Shown one piece after another: positions 43,146-53,258 of a stretch of DNA of 64,000 nucleotides. A model generated the notes under the pieces. It did no database searches. It saw only the letters and a program-made list of their open reading frames with translations, and was not told where the DNA came from. The position numbers were made by a program, and so were the translations under genes. Numbering within the stretch: position 1 is the stretch's first letter; each line of letters starts with the position of its first letter. Source of the DNA: Candidatus Bathyarchaeota archaeon (lineage in GTDB: Archaea > Thermoproteota > Bathyarchaeia > Bathyarchaeales > Bathycorpusculaceae); the NCBI GenBank assembly GCA_026014595.1, contig JAOZHY010000016.1:1-64000 (forward strand). Direction: 5' to 3'.

Positions 43146-44627
43146 ATAGGCTGCGGCATCTTCGGGGCAATAAACTTCGAAAAACAACCTGTCTTCCCAT
43201 ACGTTTACTGGGGTCTCCGCGCCCAAAACCACCGAGGACACCAGTCCCACGGCTTCCTAACCTACAACGAAGGAAAATTCTGCATCTACAAAAACCTTGA
43301 TTTGGTGCCTAAACTGCGAACAAGCGCCATGCAGGAGTGGTTCGGGCGTCTGCCGGGACACATCGGCATCGGCAACGTTCGTTACACCACATCAGGTAAA
43401 TGCGATGATACGTCGCTGTTGCAGGGCACGCAACCAGTCACTGGGAAAGCAGACGGAATTGAACTGGCAGTTTCGTTTAACGGCAACATCGTCAACACCG
43501 CTTCACTGAGAAAAGAGATGGAGCAGCAGTTCCCAGATTTCATGTACACTTGCGATTCAGACCTGGTCTGCCACAAACTGCTTCTCGAACTGAAAAGAGG
43601 CAAAAACTTAACATCAGCCGTGGGCGCATGCATCGAAAGCCTCGATGGCGCGTTCTCCGTGACTGGCATAACTGGGAACGGTGACTTCTTCGCCTTCAAA
43701 GACCAACACGGCATCAAGCCTTTGTGCGCTGGACACAGCCCAGACGGAAAAACTTGGGCATTCGCCTCGGAGACCGTGAGTTTAGATATAAACGGGTTGA
43801 TAAGGGATTTTGAACTGGAGCCAGGCGAACTCGTCACGGTTTCAGAAAACGGTTTTAAACGCACACAAATCATCAAGAACCCGCGCAAGGCGTTTTGCGC
43901 GTTCGAGTACGCTTATTTCGCCAGACCCGATTCACGGTTTGACGGCAAATACGTTTACGAAATCCGAGAGGAATTCGGAAGAAACATCGTACGCGAGTAC
44001 CCTGAAATTGTAAAAGACGCAGACATCATACTCTCCGTGCCAGAGACAGGCGACGACCCAGCCATGGGCATCCACGAAGAATCTGGATTGAGGTGGGAAA
44101 GGGCATCGCGCAGGCACCGTTACGTGACAGAGAGAGCCTTCATCCTGCTCAACAAGGAACGATACAACACCATAGACCACAAAGTCAATATTTTGGGCTC
44201 CAAGGTTAACGGAAAACGTGTCATAATGACCGAGGACAGCATAGTCCGCGGCGACACCACGAAAATCATAATAAAAAAAGTGCGCGCTGCAGGTGCTAAA
44301 AAAGTCTACATGTTCGTCACCTTCCCACGCATAATTGGTCCTTGCTTCTACGGCATCGACATGGCCACTTACGGGCAACTCATCGGCTCAAGGCACAGCG
44401 CAGAGGAAATCGCGAAAATCATAGGTGCAGACGCTGTTTGCTACCAGTCCATAGACGGGCTTGTACATGCTACAGGTCAGACCAGAGACCAGCTATGCCT
44501 CGCATGCATCACAGGCGAATACCCGACGCCGTTGGCGCAGAAAATGGCTGACGAGATGAAGCAGAAGTTCCTCAACGGGTACGAGGAAAAGGGCAGAATC
44601 TACGAGCTCGATGAGGCAGCCACGTAG
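43146..44627 (+). CDS. purF: Amidophosphoribosyltransferase-like protein, apparent ATA start
   Basis: PurF makes phosphoribosylamine from PRPP and glutamine, the first purine step. The ORF track starts at TTG 43302 and so misses the glutaminase N-terminus. Reading back in frame gives ATA-GGC-TGC-GGC (I/M-G-C-G-I-F-G-A), with the catalytic Cys at codon 3 and RGHQSHG behind it. TAA at 43140 ends the open frame upstream, and no ATG, GTG or TTG lies between. The PRPP motif is TEDSIVRGDTTK. Full length is 493 residues. An ATA start, a mutated ATG or a sequence error would explain it. purD follows. Confidence 0.8.
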   Translation: MGCGIFGAINFEKQPVFPYVYWGLRAQNHRGHQSHGFLTYNEGKFCIYKNLDLVPKLRTSAMQEWFGRLPGHIGIGNVRYTTSGKCDDTSLLQGTQPVTGKADGIELAVSFNGNIVNTASLRKEMEQQFPDFMYTCDSDLVCHKLLLELKRGKNLTSAVGACIESLDGAFSVTGITGNGDFFAFKDQHGIKPLCAGHSPDGKTWAFASETVSLDINGLIRDFELEPGELVTVSENGFKRTQIIKNPRKAFCAFEYAYFARPDSRFDGKYVYEIREEFGRNIVREYPEIVKDADIILSVPETGDDPAMGIHEESGLRWERASRRHRYVTERAFILLNKERYNTIDHKVNILGSKVNGKRVIMTEDSIVRGDTTKIIIKKVRAAGAKKVYMFVTFPRIIGPCFYGIDMATYGQLIGSRHSAEEIAKIIGADAVCYQSIDGLVHATGQTRDQLCLACITGEYPTPLAQKMADEMKQKFLNGYEEKGRIYELDEAAT

Positions 44628-44689
44628 CGCCAAGCGGTAAAGCAAATTAAGCGTTCCAATTAATCCTTTAACATGCATGGTGACCTCTG

Positions 44690-46105
44690 ATGGATAAAGT
44701 TGGTATACTCGTCGTTTCATATGGCGCCCGCGAAGCCGCCATGGTTGACGCCTTCACAAGAAGCCCAAACTACAAAGTCGAGCTTTACGTCGCGGACAAG
44801 CAGCGCAATCCTTTTAACGTGGAAAAAGCCGCCAAACACGTAGTTATTCCTGATTTGAATGTCGAAGAAATCTGCAAGTTCGCCGAAGCCAACAAGGATA
44901 AAATCGACTTCGCCATGGTGGGTCCAGAAAAACCCATAATCGAAGGCGTGCGCGACCAGGTGGAACGGCTAACAGGCATACCAGTCATCTGTCCAAGGCA
45001 GGAGTACGCCATAGAAGTCAGCAAGGTGGAGCAGCGCCTACTTTTCCAGGAGATAGCGCCCGAAGCCAATCCGCGCTTCAAGATTTTCAGCCCAGACGAC
45101 TACAAAAGCGGTGGCGACGTAAAAAGAGATGTTTACAGGTGGCTTGACGAGTTAAAGAACGAGGCAGTAGTGAAACCTGACAAGCCCGCGGCTGGAAAAG
45201 GCGTCGGTGTCTGGGGCGACCACTTCACCACACGGGAACAGCTCTTCGAGCACTTCATGTCAAACTTCCAGTATGGCTCCGTCATTATAGAAGAGAAAGT
45301 GGACGGCGAAGAATCCAGTTTCCAAGCACTTTGCGACGGAAAACACTTCGTTCCGCTGCCTGACACGCGGGACTACAAGCGAGCGTTTGACGATGATAAG
45401 GGACCGAACACGGGCGGAATGGGCTCCTACAAAGACGCGGATGACAAGCTGCCTTTTCTAACCGCCGCAGACAGAGAAAACGAGTTAGCTCTCGCCACAA
45501 AAATTTTCCAAAAATGGAAGGCAAAAATAAGCGATGACACGGCTTTGAGGGGCATACCCCTGTATCTGGCTTTCATGCACACTGGCGCTGGAATTAAGGT
45601 TCTTGAGAACAACAGTCGCCCAGGAGACCCCGAAATCATAAACCTCCTCCCAATTTTGAAGGATGATTTTGTGGATGTCTGCTTCAAAATCTTGGACGGC
45701 AACCTGACCCGCGTTGATTTGGAGAAAGCGGCGACCGTTCTGACCTACAAGGTTCCGCCCAGCTACGGCGGCTACGCCGATGTCTATCCAAACTTGGTAA
45801 ACAACGCGGCGGTTGGCACTGCGGTGGATTTCTCTGTGGTTCAGGCGTTAGAGAGCAGGTATGGTGATAGAATCCGTGTTTATCCAGGCGCCATGGAACT
45901 TAGAAACGGCAAAGCGTATGCGCTGAAGTCTCGAGCCGTCGGCGTGTTGGGCATTGGAGAAACTATCGAGGAAGCGCGGAAAACTTCTCTGGAGGGCGCT
46001 CGAGCGATTAAAGGCGGAGCTTTATGGAATAGGACTGACATAGCGTCGAAGGAGCACATAGCTAAAAGCGTAAGCCACATGGACAGGTTGAGGCGCAAGC
46101 CGTGA
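44690..46105 (+). CDS. purD: Phosphoribosylamine-glycine ligase
   Basis: GAR synthetase joins glycine to phosphoribosylamine with ATP, directly after PurF. The 471-residue protein has the ATP-grasp plan: VGPEKPIIEGVRDQ (substrate end), VVKPDKPAAGKGVGVW (nucleotide loop), FDDDKGPNTGGMGSY and LENNSRPGDPEI (metal end). It is somewhat longer than bacterial PurD (about 430). It follows the purF-like gene by 62 bp and overlaps the HAD gene by four bases. Confidence 0.93.
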   Translation: MDKVGILVVSYGAREAAMVDAFTRSPNYKVELYVADKQRNPFNVEKAAKHVVIPDLNVEEICKFAEANKDKIDFAMVGPEKPIIEGVRDQVERLTGIPVICPRQEYAIEVSKVEQRLLFQEIAPEANPRFKIFSPDDYKSGGDVKRDVYRWLDELKNEAVVKPDKPAAGKGVGVWGDHFTTREQLFEHFMSNFQYGSVIIEEKVDGEESSFQALCDGKHFVPLPDTRDYKRAFDDDKGPNTGGMGSYKDADDKLPFLTAADRENELALATKIFQKWKAKISDDTALRGIPLYLAFMHTGAGIKVLENNSRPGDPEIINLLPILKDDFVDVCFKILDGNLTRVDLEKAATVLTYKVPPSYGGYADVYPNLVNNAAVGTAVDFSVVQALESRYGDRIRVYPGAMELRNGKAYALKSRAVGVLGIGETIEEARKTSLEGARAIKGGALWNRTDIASKEHIAKSVSHMDRLRRKP

Positions 46106-47184
46106 AACGCGTCTTCATTTCCGACTGTGAGGGACCCATAAGCAGAAACGACAACGCGTTCGAGATAACAGCCCGCTTCGTGCCAGACGGCGACAAACTC
46201 TTCACCCTCATAAGCAAGTACGATGATGTGCTCGCTGACGTTCTCAAGAAGCCAGGTTACTCGGCTGGAAGTACGTTAAAGCTAATTTTGCCCTTTCTGA
46301 AAGCCTACAACATCACAGACAAACTTATGGAAGAGTTCTCTGCCAAAACCCTAATCTTGATTGCCAGCAGCAAAGAAACCCTGCGGCACGTGAGGACAAT
46401 CGCAAGCGCCTTCATCGTTAGCACAAGCTACGAGCACTACATTAAGGCTCTCTGCAAAGCACTGGATTTTCCCTTCGAAAACACATACTGCACCCGACTC
46501 AGCATCGACAAGTACGCGATAACCACGCAGGAAAAAGCGCGGCTACGAGAGTTGGCACGAGAAATCGCGCAGATGAAGCTGATTAACATTCCACCTTCAG
46601 CCACATCAATTCAGGATTTTTTCGGCGAGGATCAAGAAACAATCACGCGGCTTGACGAAATTTTCTGGACCGAGATTCCCCAAATGGGCATCGGTGACAT
46701 TTTTTCTGAAGTGACAACCGTCGGCGGCGAACAAAAAGCGGAAGCCATCGCAGACGCCCTGTCGAGGCTACAAGCACGCTTGAGCGAAGTGATGTACGTC
46801 GGAGACAGCATAACCGACGTGGAAGCTTTCAAACTCGTTAAAGAGAACGACGGCTTAACCGTCTCCTTTAACGGCAACAGCTACGCGGTGAAAAACGCAG
46901 AAATAGCCGTACAATCCGAAAACAGCATCGTGACAGCCTTAATCGCTGACCTCTTCTGCACTCATGGAAGAGAGCGAACGCTGCTGGTGCTTGAAAACTG
47001 GAACAGAGAAACGCTTCGGAAGAGTCAGGTCAGCCAGCCGCTGCTTGACAAGTTTTTGGCGCTGTACCCTGAGGCTTTGCCCAAGGTTCAAATAGTGACA
47101 CCTAGAAATATGGAATTAATCGCAAAAGAAAGCAGCGAGTTTAGAAAAAAAGTCAGGGGAGAAGCCATTGGGAAGCTCGGATAA
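46102..47184 (+). CDS. HAD-superfamily protein, EhaR-like
   Basis: This 360-residue protein resembles the family annotated as energy-converting hydrogenase A subunit R. The HAD motif I is [18 protein letters not shown], with DCEG in place of DxDG, and motif IV is [12 protein letters not shown]. Several positions fit a phosphatase. No other Eha gene is present, so a hydrogenase role is unsupported; a phosphatase acting on a cofactor precursor is an alternative. The start is GTG 46102, overlapping purD. It overlaps ftr by 17 bases. Confidence 0.75.
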   Translation: MKRVFISDCEGPISRNDNAFEITARFVPDGDKLFTLISKYDDVLADVLKKPGYSAGSTLKLILPFLKAYNITDKLMEEFSAKTLILIASSKETLRHVRTIASAFIVSTSYEHYIKALCKALDFPFENTYCTRLSIDKYAITTQEKARLRELAREIAQMKLINIPPSATSIQDFFGEDQETITRLDEIFWTEIPQMGIGDIFSEVTTVGGEQKAEAIADALSRLQARLSEVMYVGDSITDVEAFKLVKENDGLTVSFNGNSYAVKNAEIAVQSENSIVTALIADLFCTHGRERTLLVLENWNRETLRKSQVSQPLLDKFLALYPEALPKVQIVTPRNMELIAKESSEFRKKVRGEAIGKLG

Positions 47185-48097
47185 AACGCCTGTAAACGCC
47201 AATGTTGATGACACGTACGCCGAAGCCTTTGCCGGCGTTTTCTGCCGAGTCATAGTCACCGCTGACGATGCGCGAATAGTGCGTGCCGCAGCGGAGGATG
47301 CGACTGCCACGCCCTCCGTGGTCATCGGCAGAGTGGAAGGCGGCGTGGAGGAGTGGCTTGACGAAAATGAGACGCCTGACCACCGCAAAGGCGCGCTTCT
47401 GCAGTTCTGGGGAGGATTAAACCCGAATAAACCCTTTTCTGACTCATTGAAAAAGTTTGAGGCTGAACTCTCTTACAGAATCCGCCAAGACATACTGGTT
47501 AAGCCTTTCACAGCGGTTTTCGACGCACTACCCGATGCTGAAGGGAAACTGGACATGATGACGCGGGTGGGGCACTGCGGCGACGGGTACGAGTGGGTTG
47601 AGAAACGAAGCGGCAGAGAAGTCATCGTCGTGCCGTTGATGGTTCCAGACTTCGTCATCGAACGTTACTTGGGTTATGCGCGCGGCGTCATGGGCGCGAA
47701 CTTCTGGGTGATGTGCAAAACAAAGAAGGCACTGCGGAAGGCGGGGAGAAAAGCTTTAGAGGCCATACATAAGGTGAACGGCGTTGTCACCCCGTTTGAC
47801 GTTTGCTCGGCGGGTTCAAAGCCTGAGACACAGTATCCCATAATTGGTCCAACAACGAATCACTCGTACTGCCCGAGCCTGAAGCCGCGGTTGGGCGAAG
47901 CCGTCAAGGTGCCTGACGGCGTGCGCTACATCCCAGAAATAGTGATAAACGGGGTTTCGCTGGAAGCGGTCAAAGCTGCCACCAAAGCAGGAATCGAAGC
48001 AGTCCTCAACATCGACGGCGTCTTGCGGGTTTCAGCTGGCAACTACGGCGGCAAGCTGGGCGCTTATAGAATTAACTTGCGGGAGCTGTTCCCATGA
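47168..48097 (+). CDS. ftr: Formylmethanofuran:tetrahydromethanopterin formyltransferase
   Basis: Ftr moves a formyl group from formylmethanofuran to H4MPT, a central step in archaeal C1 metabolism and the methyl branch of the Wood-Ljungdahl pathway. The 309-residue length is near the family's (about 297), with conserved segments [26 protein letters not shown] and [10 protein letters not shown]. The start is TTG at 47168, with GGGGAG about 5 nt upstream; no better start exists near. It is overlapped by the HAD gene before it and by the kinase gene after it. Confidence 0.9.
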   Translation: MGSSDKTPVNANVDDTYAEAFAGVFCRVIVTADDARIVRAAAEDATATPSVVIGRVEGGVEEWLDENETPDHRKGALLQFWGGLNPNKPFSDSLKKFEAELSYRIRQDILVKPFTAVFDALPDAEGKLDMMTRVGHCGDGYEWVEKRSGREVIVVPLMVPDFVIERYLGYARGVMGANFWVMCKTKKALRKAGRKALEAIHKVNGVVTPFDVCSAGSKPETQYPIIGPTTNHSYCPSLKPRLGEAVKVPDGVRYIPEIVINGVSLEAVKAATKAGIEAVLNIDGVLRVSAGNYGGKLGAYRINLRELFP

Positions 48098-49005
48098 GCG
48101 GCTTTGACGTCGTCGGTTTCGGCGCCCTCAACGTGGACAAACTCTTCAGAGTAAACCGCCTTGCCAAGGCGGAAGAGGAAAGCTTCATTGAGGACACGGC
48201 TGAGGCATGTGGCGGTTCAGCCGCCAACACCGCGGTTGGCTTGGCGAGGCTCGGATGCAAAGTGGGCTTCATAGGCAAGGTGGGCTGCGACAGGGAAGGC
48301 GACCTGCTCATCAACGATTTCGTCAAGGAAGGCGTGGACACAGCAGGCATAATCCGTGCTGCAAGTGGCAAGAGCGGCTCGGTGCTGGGTTTTGTGGACA
48401 AAAAAGGCGCGCGGGCGTTGTATATCGACCCAGGCGTCAACAGCACGATAGCGTCAGATGAGGTAAACAGCAGATATGTTGCCCGAGCGCAGTTTTTGCA
48501 TTTAACATCGTTCGTCGGAGATACATCATTTCAAACACAGAAAAAACTCTTAGACACTATTCCAGACAGCGTCAAGGTCAGCTTCGACCCCGGTGCCTTG
48601 TACGCAAGGAAAGGCTATGCGGCTCTGGAACCCATTCTGAAGAAGACATACCTGTTGATGCCTAACGCCATCGAACTTGAACTCTTGACGGGAAAATTGG
48701 ATTACTGCCAAGGCGCCGACTTAATGGTTGGACGAGGCTGCAAACTTGTGGCTGTCAAACTGGGCAAGGATGGCTGTTACGTGACGGACGGTCGTGAACG
48801 GCACCTGATAGAACCGTTCAAAGTGAAAGTGGTGGACACTACCGGGGCGGGGGACGCGTTTTGCGCGGGCTTCCTCTATGGCTTAATCAAAGGCAAAGGT
48901 CTTGCTGAATGCGGTCGGTTGGGTAATTTTGTTGCTTCCAGAAGTGCCATGGCGATGGGTGCACGTGCTGGCTTGCCCTATGAAAAAGATTTAGTAACGG
49001 TTTGA
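48094..49005 (+). CDS. PfkB-family sugar/nucleoside kinase
   Basis: This 303-residue ribokinase-fold protein has an early [15 protein letters not shown] substrate motif and the C-terminal anion-hole and catalytic Asp in [17 protein letters not shown]. Archaeal members phosphorylate ribose, adenosine, cytidine, ADP-dependent sugars or pseudouridine. The start is ATG overlapping ftr (ATGA). As the last gene of a purine/C1 operon, a nucleoside or ribose substrate is a reasonable guess. Specificity is not decidable from sequence. Confidence 0.85.
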   Translation: MSGFDVVGFGALNVDKLFRVNRLAKAEEESFIEDTAEACGGSAANTAVGLARLGCKVGFIGKVGCDREGDLLINDFVKEGVDTAGIIRAASGKSGSVLGFVDKKGARALYIDPGVNSTIASDEVNSRYVARAQFLHLTSFVGDTSFQTQKKLLDTIPDSVKVSFDPGALYARKGYAALEPILKKTYLLMPNAIELELLTGKLDYCQGADLMVGRGCKLVAVKLGKDGCYVTDGRERHLIEPFKVKVVDTTGAGDAFCAGFLYGLIKGKGLAECGRLGNFVASRSAMAMGARAGLPYEKDLVTV

Positions 49006-49024
49006 GTTAAAGCTACTCTGAAGA

Positions 49025-49368
49025 TTAACGGAAAATCAACTTGAGTGCCTCTACTTTGCCAAAATGTTTTTGGTCATTAGAATAAACCTCAGTAACTCCT
49101 AATCGCATCATCAAAGCAAGGTTCACACCATCATTAAAATCCAAATTCTCAGCTATCATGTTATTCGCTCCCACCAGCAAGTCATCGCTGCTGAAACTGA
49201 CGACTTCTAAGGCCTTGTAAGACATCATCTTTTCGACAGCACCAATGTGGAAGTTATGGCTGCCTCACCGTTTTCTATACGTTCAAGAATCTTCTTAGCG
49301 GTTTTTCCAAAAAGGGGATGAGCTGTGAGAGCGTAGATAAACACGTTGGTATCTACGAACCGAGCCAC
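49025..49368 (-). pseudogene. vapC: VapC-type PIN toxin, disrupted
   Basis: Reading from GTG 49368 gives VARFVDTNVFIYALTAHPLF... to ...AAITSTLVLSKR, then TGA at 49225-49227. The remaining PIN domain continues in another frame as (VEK)MMSYKALEVV...LDFNDGVNLALMMRLGVTEVYSNDQKHF. The first Asp (VDTN) and later Asp residues are kept. The helix with the second acidic residue, normally after LVL, is missing, so an internal deletion of about 50 bp that also changed frame is likely. The toxin is probably inactive. Its start overlaps the antitoxin stop (TAGTG). Confidence 0.75.
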
Positions 49369-49631
49369 TACAAACCCTCAACTAACTTTCTCCGAAGGTG
49401 CTCTCTTGCCACACGCTTTGGCTCAGCTATAGGCTTCTCTAACTTTACGGCGCCATATAGCGCTTCAGTTGGCTTTTCATACTTTTTGACGGGAACAAGA
49501 CAGATATGTCCCATATGCTCGGTAATTATAAGTCGAATGCCTTCATCCACGCCGTATTTTCTGCGGAGCTTTTTAGGCAGCACTATACGCCCATACTTTC
49601 CAACTTCCACAGACAGATTAATCACCGACAA
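49368..49631 (-). CDS. vapB: AbrB/SpoVT-type antitoxin (VapB)
   Basis: This 87-residue protein begins with a SpoVT-AbrB swapped-hairpin DNA-binding domain (VEVGKYGRIVLPKKLRRKYGV, then GIRLIITEHMGHICLVPV), followed by a toxin-binding tail. It would repress its own operon and neutralise the PIN-domain toxin downstream. Its stop overlaps the toxin start by one base. The sequence looks intact although the toxin is broken. AT-rich TATATATTGCC upstream at about 49651-49662 may be the promoter. Confidence 0.85.
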   Translation of the reverse strand: MSVINLSVEVGKYGRIVLPKKLRRKYGVDEGIRLIITEHMGHICLVPVKKYEKPTEALYGAVKLEKPIAEPKRVAREHLRRKLVEGL

Positions 49632-49746
49632 GAATTATATTATGAGGCAATATATAGAATTATTGCCATTTTTTAATTTATTTTGCCTAAAAAAATATTC
49701 TTGCCAATTGCTGAACAGAGCTTTATACGTACTTTTGCCTGCCTGC

Positions 49747-50565
49747 TTAAAATTTCTTGGCTAAGTAGTCGATTAAGCTTTCGAAGAAGAGTTTTCCGTC
49801 GCCATACTGCGGCATCTGCTCCCGCCGTGTCCAGTCAGGCTGCTGCCACCAGTAAAGCGCGCGTTCAGGATGCGGCATCAAACCGAATATCGTGCCGTCC
49901 TTGTTGCAGATGCCTGCGATATCGTGGAATGAGCCATTCGGGTTTGTTGGGTAGCTGCCTTCCGCGTATTCGCCGTTCTCGTTGCAGTACCGCAGAACCA
50001 TCATGTCGTTCTCGTACAGTTTGTCAAGCAGCTGCTGCTCCTTCTCTTTTGGGAACAGGAACCTGCCTTCCGAGTGTGCAACGGGTATGTGAAGCACTTT
50101 TCCCGTCGGGATTTTGCTTGTGAATATGCATTTGCCCTTGTTCTCGTGTTTGAGGTGGATCCAGCGGCAGTTGTAGCCTTGCGGAATGTTCGTAGCAAGC
50201 GTTGCCTCAGGATAGGCGCTTACGCCCTCGAATCCGGGCAGCAAACCGTACTCGACGAGAACCTGAAAGCCGTTGCAAATGCCCAGAATCGGCCTGTTCT
50301 CTTCGATGAAAGTTTTCAGCTCTTTGCCCAACTCAGCGGACAGCCACCTTGCGAGTATGACGCCTGCGCGCACGTAATCGCCGAAGGAAAAGCCGCCTGG
50401 AAAAACAAGAACCTGATAGTCCAAGAGGTTCCGGCGTTTAATCAGCTCGTTTAGGTGCAGCGTCTCGGCTTGCACGCCCAGTTCTTGGAAGGCGCGTTGG
50501 GTTTCGGCGTCGCAGTTTGTTCCGCCCACGCGCATGACACAGACTTTTATCTCTTCCCGCTTCAT
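49747..50565 (-). CDS. purQ: Phosphoribosylformylglycinamidine synthase, glutaminase subunit
   Basis: PurQ supplies ammonia to PurL in FGAM synthesis. This 272-residue class I amidotransferase has the nucleophile Cys in ILGICNGFQVLVEYG and the His-Glu pair in GLMPHPERALYWWQQ. It forms a complex with PurS and PurL, both encoded upstream on this strand. The start follows the purL stop by three bases. It is the last gene of the purMSLQ run. Confidence 0.93.
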   Translation of the reverse strand: MKREEIKVCVMRVGGTNCDAETQRAFQELGVQAETLHLNELIKRRNLLDYQVLVFPGGFSFGDYVRAGVILARWLSAELGKELKTFIEENRPILGICNGFQVLVEYGLLPGFEGVSAYPEATLATNIPQGYNCRWIHLKHENKGKCIFTSKIPTGKVLHIPVAHSEGRFLFPKEKEQQLLDKLYENDMMVLRYCNENGEYAEGSYPTNPNGSFHDIAGICNKDGTIFGLMPHPERALYWWQQPDWTRREQMPQYGDGKLFFESLIDYLAKKF

Positions 50566-50568
50566 GTG

Positions 50569-52953
50569 CTACACCCCGCTGCTCAGAGTTCGTTTCCAAC
50601 TTGCCCGCAAATCAGCAATCGGCGCATCCACGACTGCAGGGCGCTTCAACCCTTGAATTATGAGCCGTGTGTTCTTGGTGACCTTGCCTATTTCCGCGTG
50701 AACCTTGCCTTTCATCAACTTTTCAAATTCTTCACGGTCTTTCTCCGCGACTTCTACGAGGAAGCGACTGTTAGACTCAGAAAATAACAAAAAGTCATCT
50801 CGCGCTATCAACTTGCTCGGCACCGCTCTCAAATCCATCTCCAAGCCGTAACCGCCCGCAAACGCCATCTCTGCGGCAGCCACCGCCAACCCGCCTTCCG
50901 AGAGGTCGTGACAAGATTTTACAATGCCCTCGCCCATGGCTTTCGTTAAGGCGTAATAGGTTTTGCGTGCCTGCGTCGCACGCGTTTTCGGTACTGATTT
51001 GCCTAAGAACCCCTTTAGCTTATAGTATTCTGAGCCGCCCAGCTCAGGATAAGTGTTGCCAACAAGATAGAGCAGGTTGCCCGGCGTTTTCAGATCCATC
51101 GAAACAGCCGAGCGAATGTCAGGAACAATGCCCACCGCCGTGATAAGCAGTGTCGGTGTGACTGGACCCATGGGCGACTCGTTGTACAAACTGTCTTTGC
51201 CCGAGATGAACGGCGTCCTGAACGCCGTGGCGATGTCGTAGCAGGCTTCGCAAGCTCGCACGAGGGAACCTAAACGCTCGGGTTTTTCAGGGTTTCCCCA
51301 GACGAAATTGTCCAGCAACGCGATTCGGCGTCCACCAACCGCCAAGTTGTTCCGTACCGCCTCGTCTATGGCGGCGGCTGCCATCCAGTAAGCGTCGATT
51401 TTTCCGTAGTTCGGGTTCATGCCGCACGAGATTGCGACGCCTTTCCATGAGTTGTCGAGTGGCTTGATGATTGAGGCGTCGTTGGGTCCAGCGTACTTGC
51501 CGTGCAAAGGCTTTAGCGCCGTGTTTCCCTTCACCTCGTGGTCGTAGGTGCGTACTACGCTTTCTTTGCTGGCTATGTTCGGTGCCGACAGCAACTGCAA
51601 CAGCGTTTCGGTGAGGTTTGTGGGTTCAGGGAACTCTGGTTCTTCAAGGCTGACGGCTGGGTAGGTTGCGGTTTTCATGCTTTCTGGTGGCTTAAAGAGG
51701 AATTGCATTTCGATGTCCGCAACGGTGATGCCCTCAAAACTGAGTTGGAGCCGCCTTTCTCGGGTGAGCTTTCCCACTGCGGTGGCTTCAACGTCCTCTT
51801 TCTCGAAAATTGCCAAAACCTGTTCGAGGTTTTCCAGCGGAACGGTTAATAGCATGCGTTCTTGTGATTCGGAAACGTAGATTTCCCATGGAGCTAAACC
51901 CGCGTACTTCAGTGGTACTTTGCTTAGGTCTACTGTGGCGCCGCAGCCGAATCGTTCTGCTGTTTCTCCGACGGCGCTTGACATTCCTCCGCCGCCTAGG
52001 TCGGTGGTGGCTGAGGCGAGTTCGCGGTCTCGGATTTCCATCAGGGCACGCTTCAGTTTTTCCTCTTCAATCGGGTCGGCGATTTGCACGGCGGGTCGGC
52101 TGACTTCTTCAGATTTCTCGGTGAGTTCCGCGCTGGCGAATGTGACGCCGTGTATGCCGTCGCGTCCTGTTTTTCCACCCGCCACAACGATTACGTGACC
52201 TGCTTGGGCGTTTTTTCTGAACTTGCAGAGCGGAAGCAAGCCGATGCAACCGCAGTAAACGACCACATTGCCCGTGTACGTCTCATCGAAGTATATGGCG
52301 CCGTTGACGGTGGGGATGCCCATGTTGTTGCCGTATGCGCCGATGCCTGCGGTGACGCCCATGTAAACGTACTTCGGGTGCTTCACGCCCGCTGGAAGCT
52401 TGTTGTAATCATAGTCTAATGGTCCAAAGCCCAGCACGTCAGTGCAAGCAATCGGGTCTGCCCAGACGCCGAGTACATCGCGGATTACGCCGCCCACGCC
52501 CGTGGCTGCCCCGCCAAACGGCTCCACCGCGGAAGGGTGATTGTGGGTTTCGACTTTGGCTGCGATGGCGTAGCCGCGGTCGAAGCTGATGATGCCTGCG
52601 TTGTCTTCAAAGACGCTGACGCACCAGCGTGGGTTGATTTCGTGTGTGGCTTTGGCGATGTAGGTTTTGAAGAGGCTGTTGATTTCTTTGCCGTCGATGC
52701 GGATTTTGCCTTTGAAGGTTTTATGGTAGCAGTGCTCGCTCCACGTCTGTGCTATGGTTTGAAGTTCCACATCCGTTGGGTTTCGGTTTTGGGTTTGGAA
52801 GTAGGCTTGGACTTGTTTCATTTCTTGCAGGTTTAAGCATAGGCCGAGCTCGCTGCTGACTTCGAGGAGTTGCTGGTCGGATGCTTTTTGTGTGTTGATT
52901 TCGTGCAGGCTGAACGGTGTATCTCTGCGGCTGTAGAGGCTGCTCTGCGTCAT
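50569..52953 (-). CDS. purL: Phosphoribosylformylglycinamidine synthase, large subunit
   Basis: This 794-residue small-type PurL of archaea and Gram-positives makes FGAM from FGAR, ATP and ammonia. It has the early TWSEHCYHKTF, EPFGGAATGVGGVIRD and GKTGRDGIHG segments, and duplicated AIR-synthetase-like halves. It needs PurS and PurQ, which flank it. It overlaps the purS stop by four bases. Confidence 0.95.
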   Translation of the reverse strand: MTQSSLYSRRDTPFSLHEINTQKASDQQLLEVSSELGLCLNLQEMKQVQAYFQTQNRNPTDVELQTIAQTWSEHCYHKTFKGKIRIDGKEINSLFKTYIAKATHEINPRWCVSVFEDNAGIISFDRGYAIAAKVETHNHPSAVEPFGGAATGVGGVIRDVLGVWADPIACTDVLGFGPLDYDYNKLPAGVKHPKYVYMGVTAGIGAYGNNMGIPTVNGAIYFDETYTGNVVVYCGCIGLLPLCKFRKNAQAGHVIVVAGGKTGRDGIHGVTFASAELTEKSEEVSRPAVQIADPIEEEKLKRALMEIRDRELASATTDLGGGGMSSAVGETAERFGCGATVDLSKVPLKYAGLAPWEIYVSESQERMLLTVPLENLEQVLAIFEKEDVEATAVGKLTRERRLQLSFEGITVADIEMQFLFKPPESMKTATYPAVSLEEPEFPEPTNLTETLLQLLSAPNIASKESVVRTYDHEVKGNTALKPLHGKYAGPNDASIIKPLDNSWKGVAISCGMNPNYGKIDAYWMAAAAIDEAVRNNLAVGGRRIALLDNFVWGNPEKPERLGSLVRACEACYDIATAFRTPFISGKDSLYNESPMGPVTPTLLITAVGIVPDIRSAVSMDLKTPGNLLYLVGNTYPELGGSEYYKLKGFLGKSVPKTRATQARKTYYALTKAMGEGIVKSCHDLSEGGLAVAAAEMAFAGGYGLEMDLRAVPSKLIARDDFLLFSESNSRFLVEVAEKDREEFEKLMKGKVHAEIGKVTKNTRLIIQGLKRPAVVDAPIADLRASWKRTLSSGV

Positions 52954-53201
52954 TTTTGCTCCTCAACGTTGATTGTGTAGTTATCCTTGGTCGGGTTTGC
53001 GAGGAGCCGTTTCGCCATCTCCTCTGCTTTCGCCTTGGCTTCCCTGAGCGTTTGCGCATCGATAAGGATGTTGTAAACTTTGCTTACGTTAACCGCATCG
53101 ACCATGTAGCCGAGTTCTTTCAGTAATCGTGCTGTGGTCTCGCCTTCAGGGTCGCTGTGACCCGGTTTGAGGCTGACTTCGATTTTCGCGCGGTATTTCA
53201 T
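52950..53201 (-). CDS. purS: Phosphoribosylformylglycinamidine synthase, PurS subunit
   Basis: This 83-residue PurS bridges PurL and PurQ in the FGAM synthase. KYRAKIEVSLKPGHSDPEGE begins the alpha/beta sandwich, with LKELGYMVDAVNVSKVYNIL in the middle. Size and motifs are typical of the family. It lies between purM (57 bp gap) and purL (four-base overlap). Confidence 0.92.
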   Translation of the reverse strand: MKYRAKIEVSLKPGHSDPEGETTARLLKELGYMVDAVNVSKVYNILIDAQTLREAKAKAEEMAKRLLANPTKDNYTINVEEQK

Positions 53202-53258
53202 GGGCTAAAATGTCAAGCGTACGGATTTAAACACTTTCATCACTAAAACTGCAAAGCA

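Noticed and set aside
51538-52836. Several plus-strand ORFs of 67-111 residues
   Set aside because: All are antisense shadows of purL, which has clear family motifs throughout.
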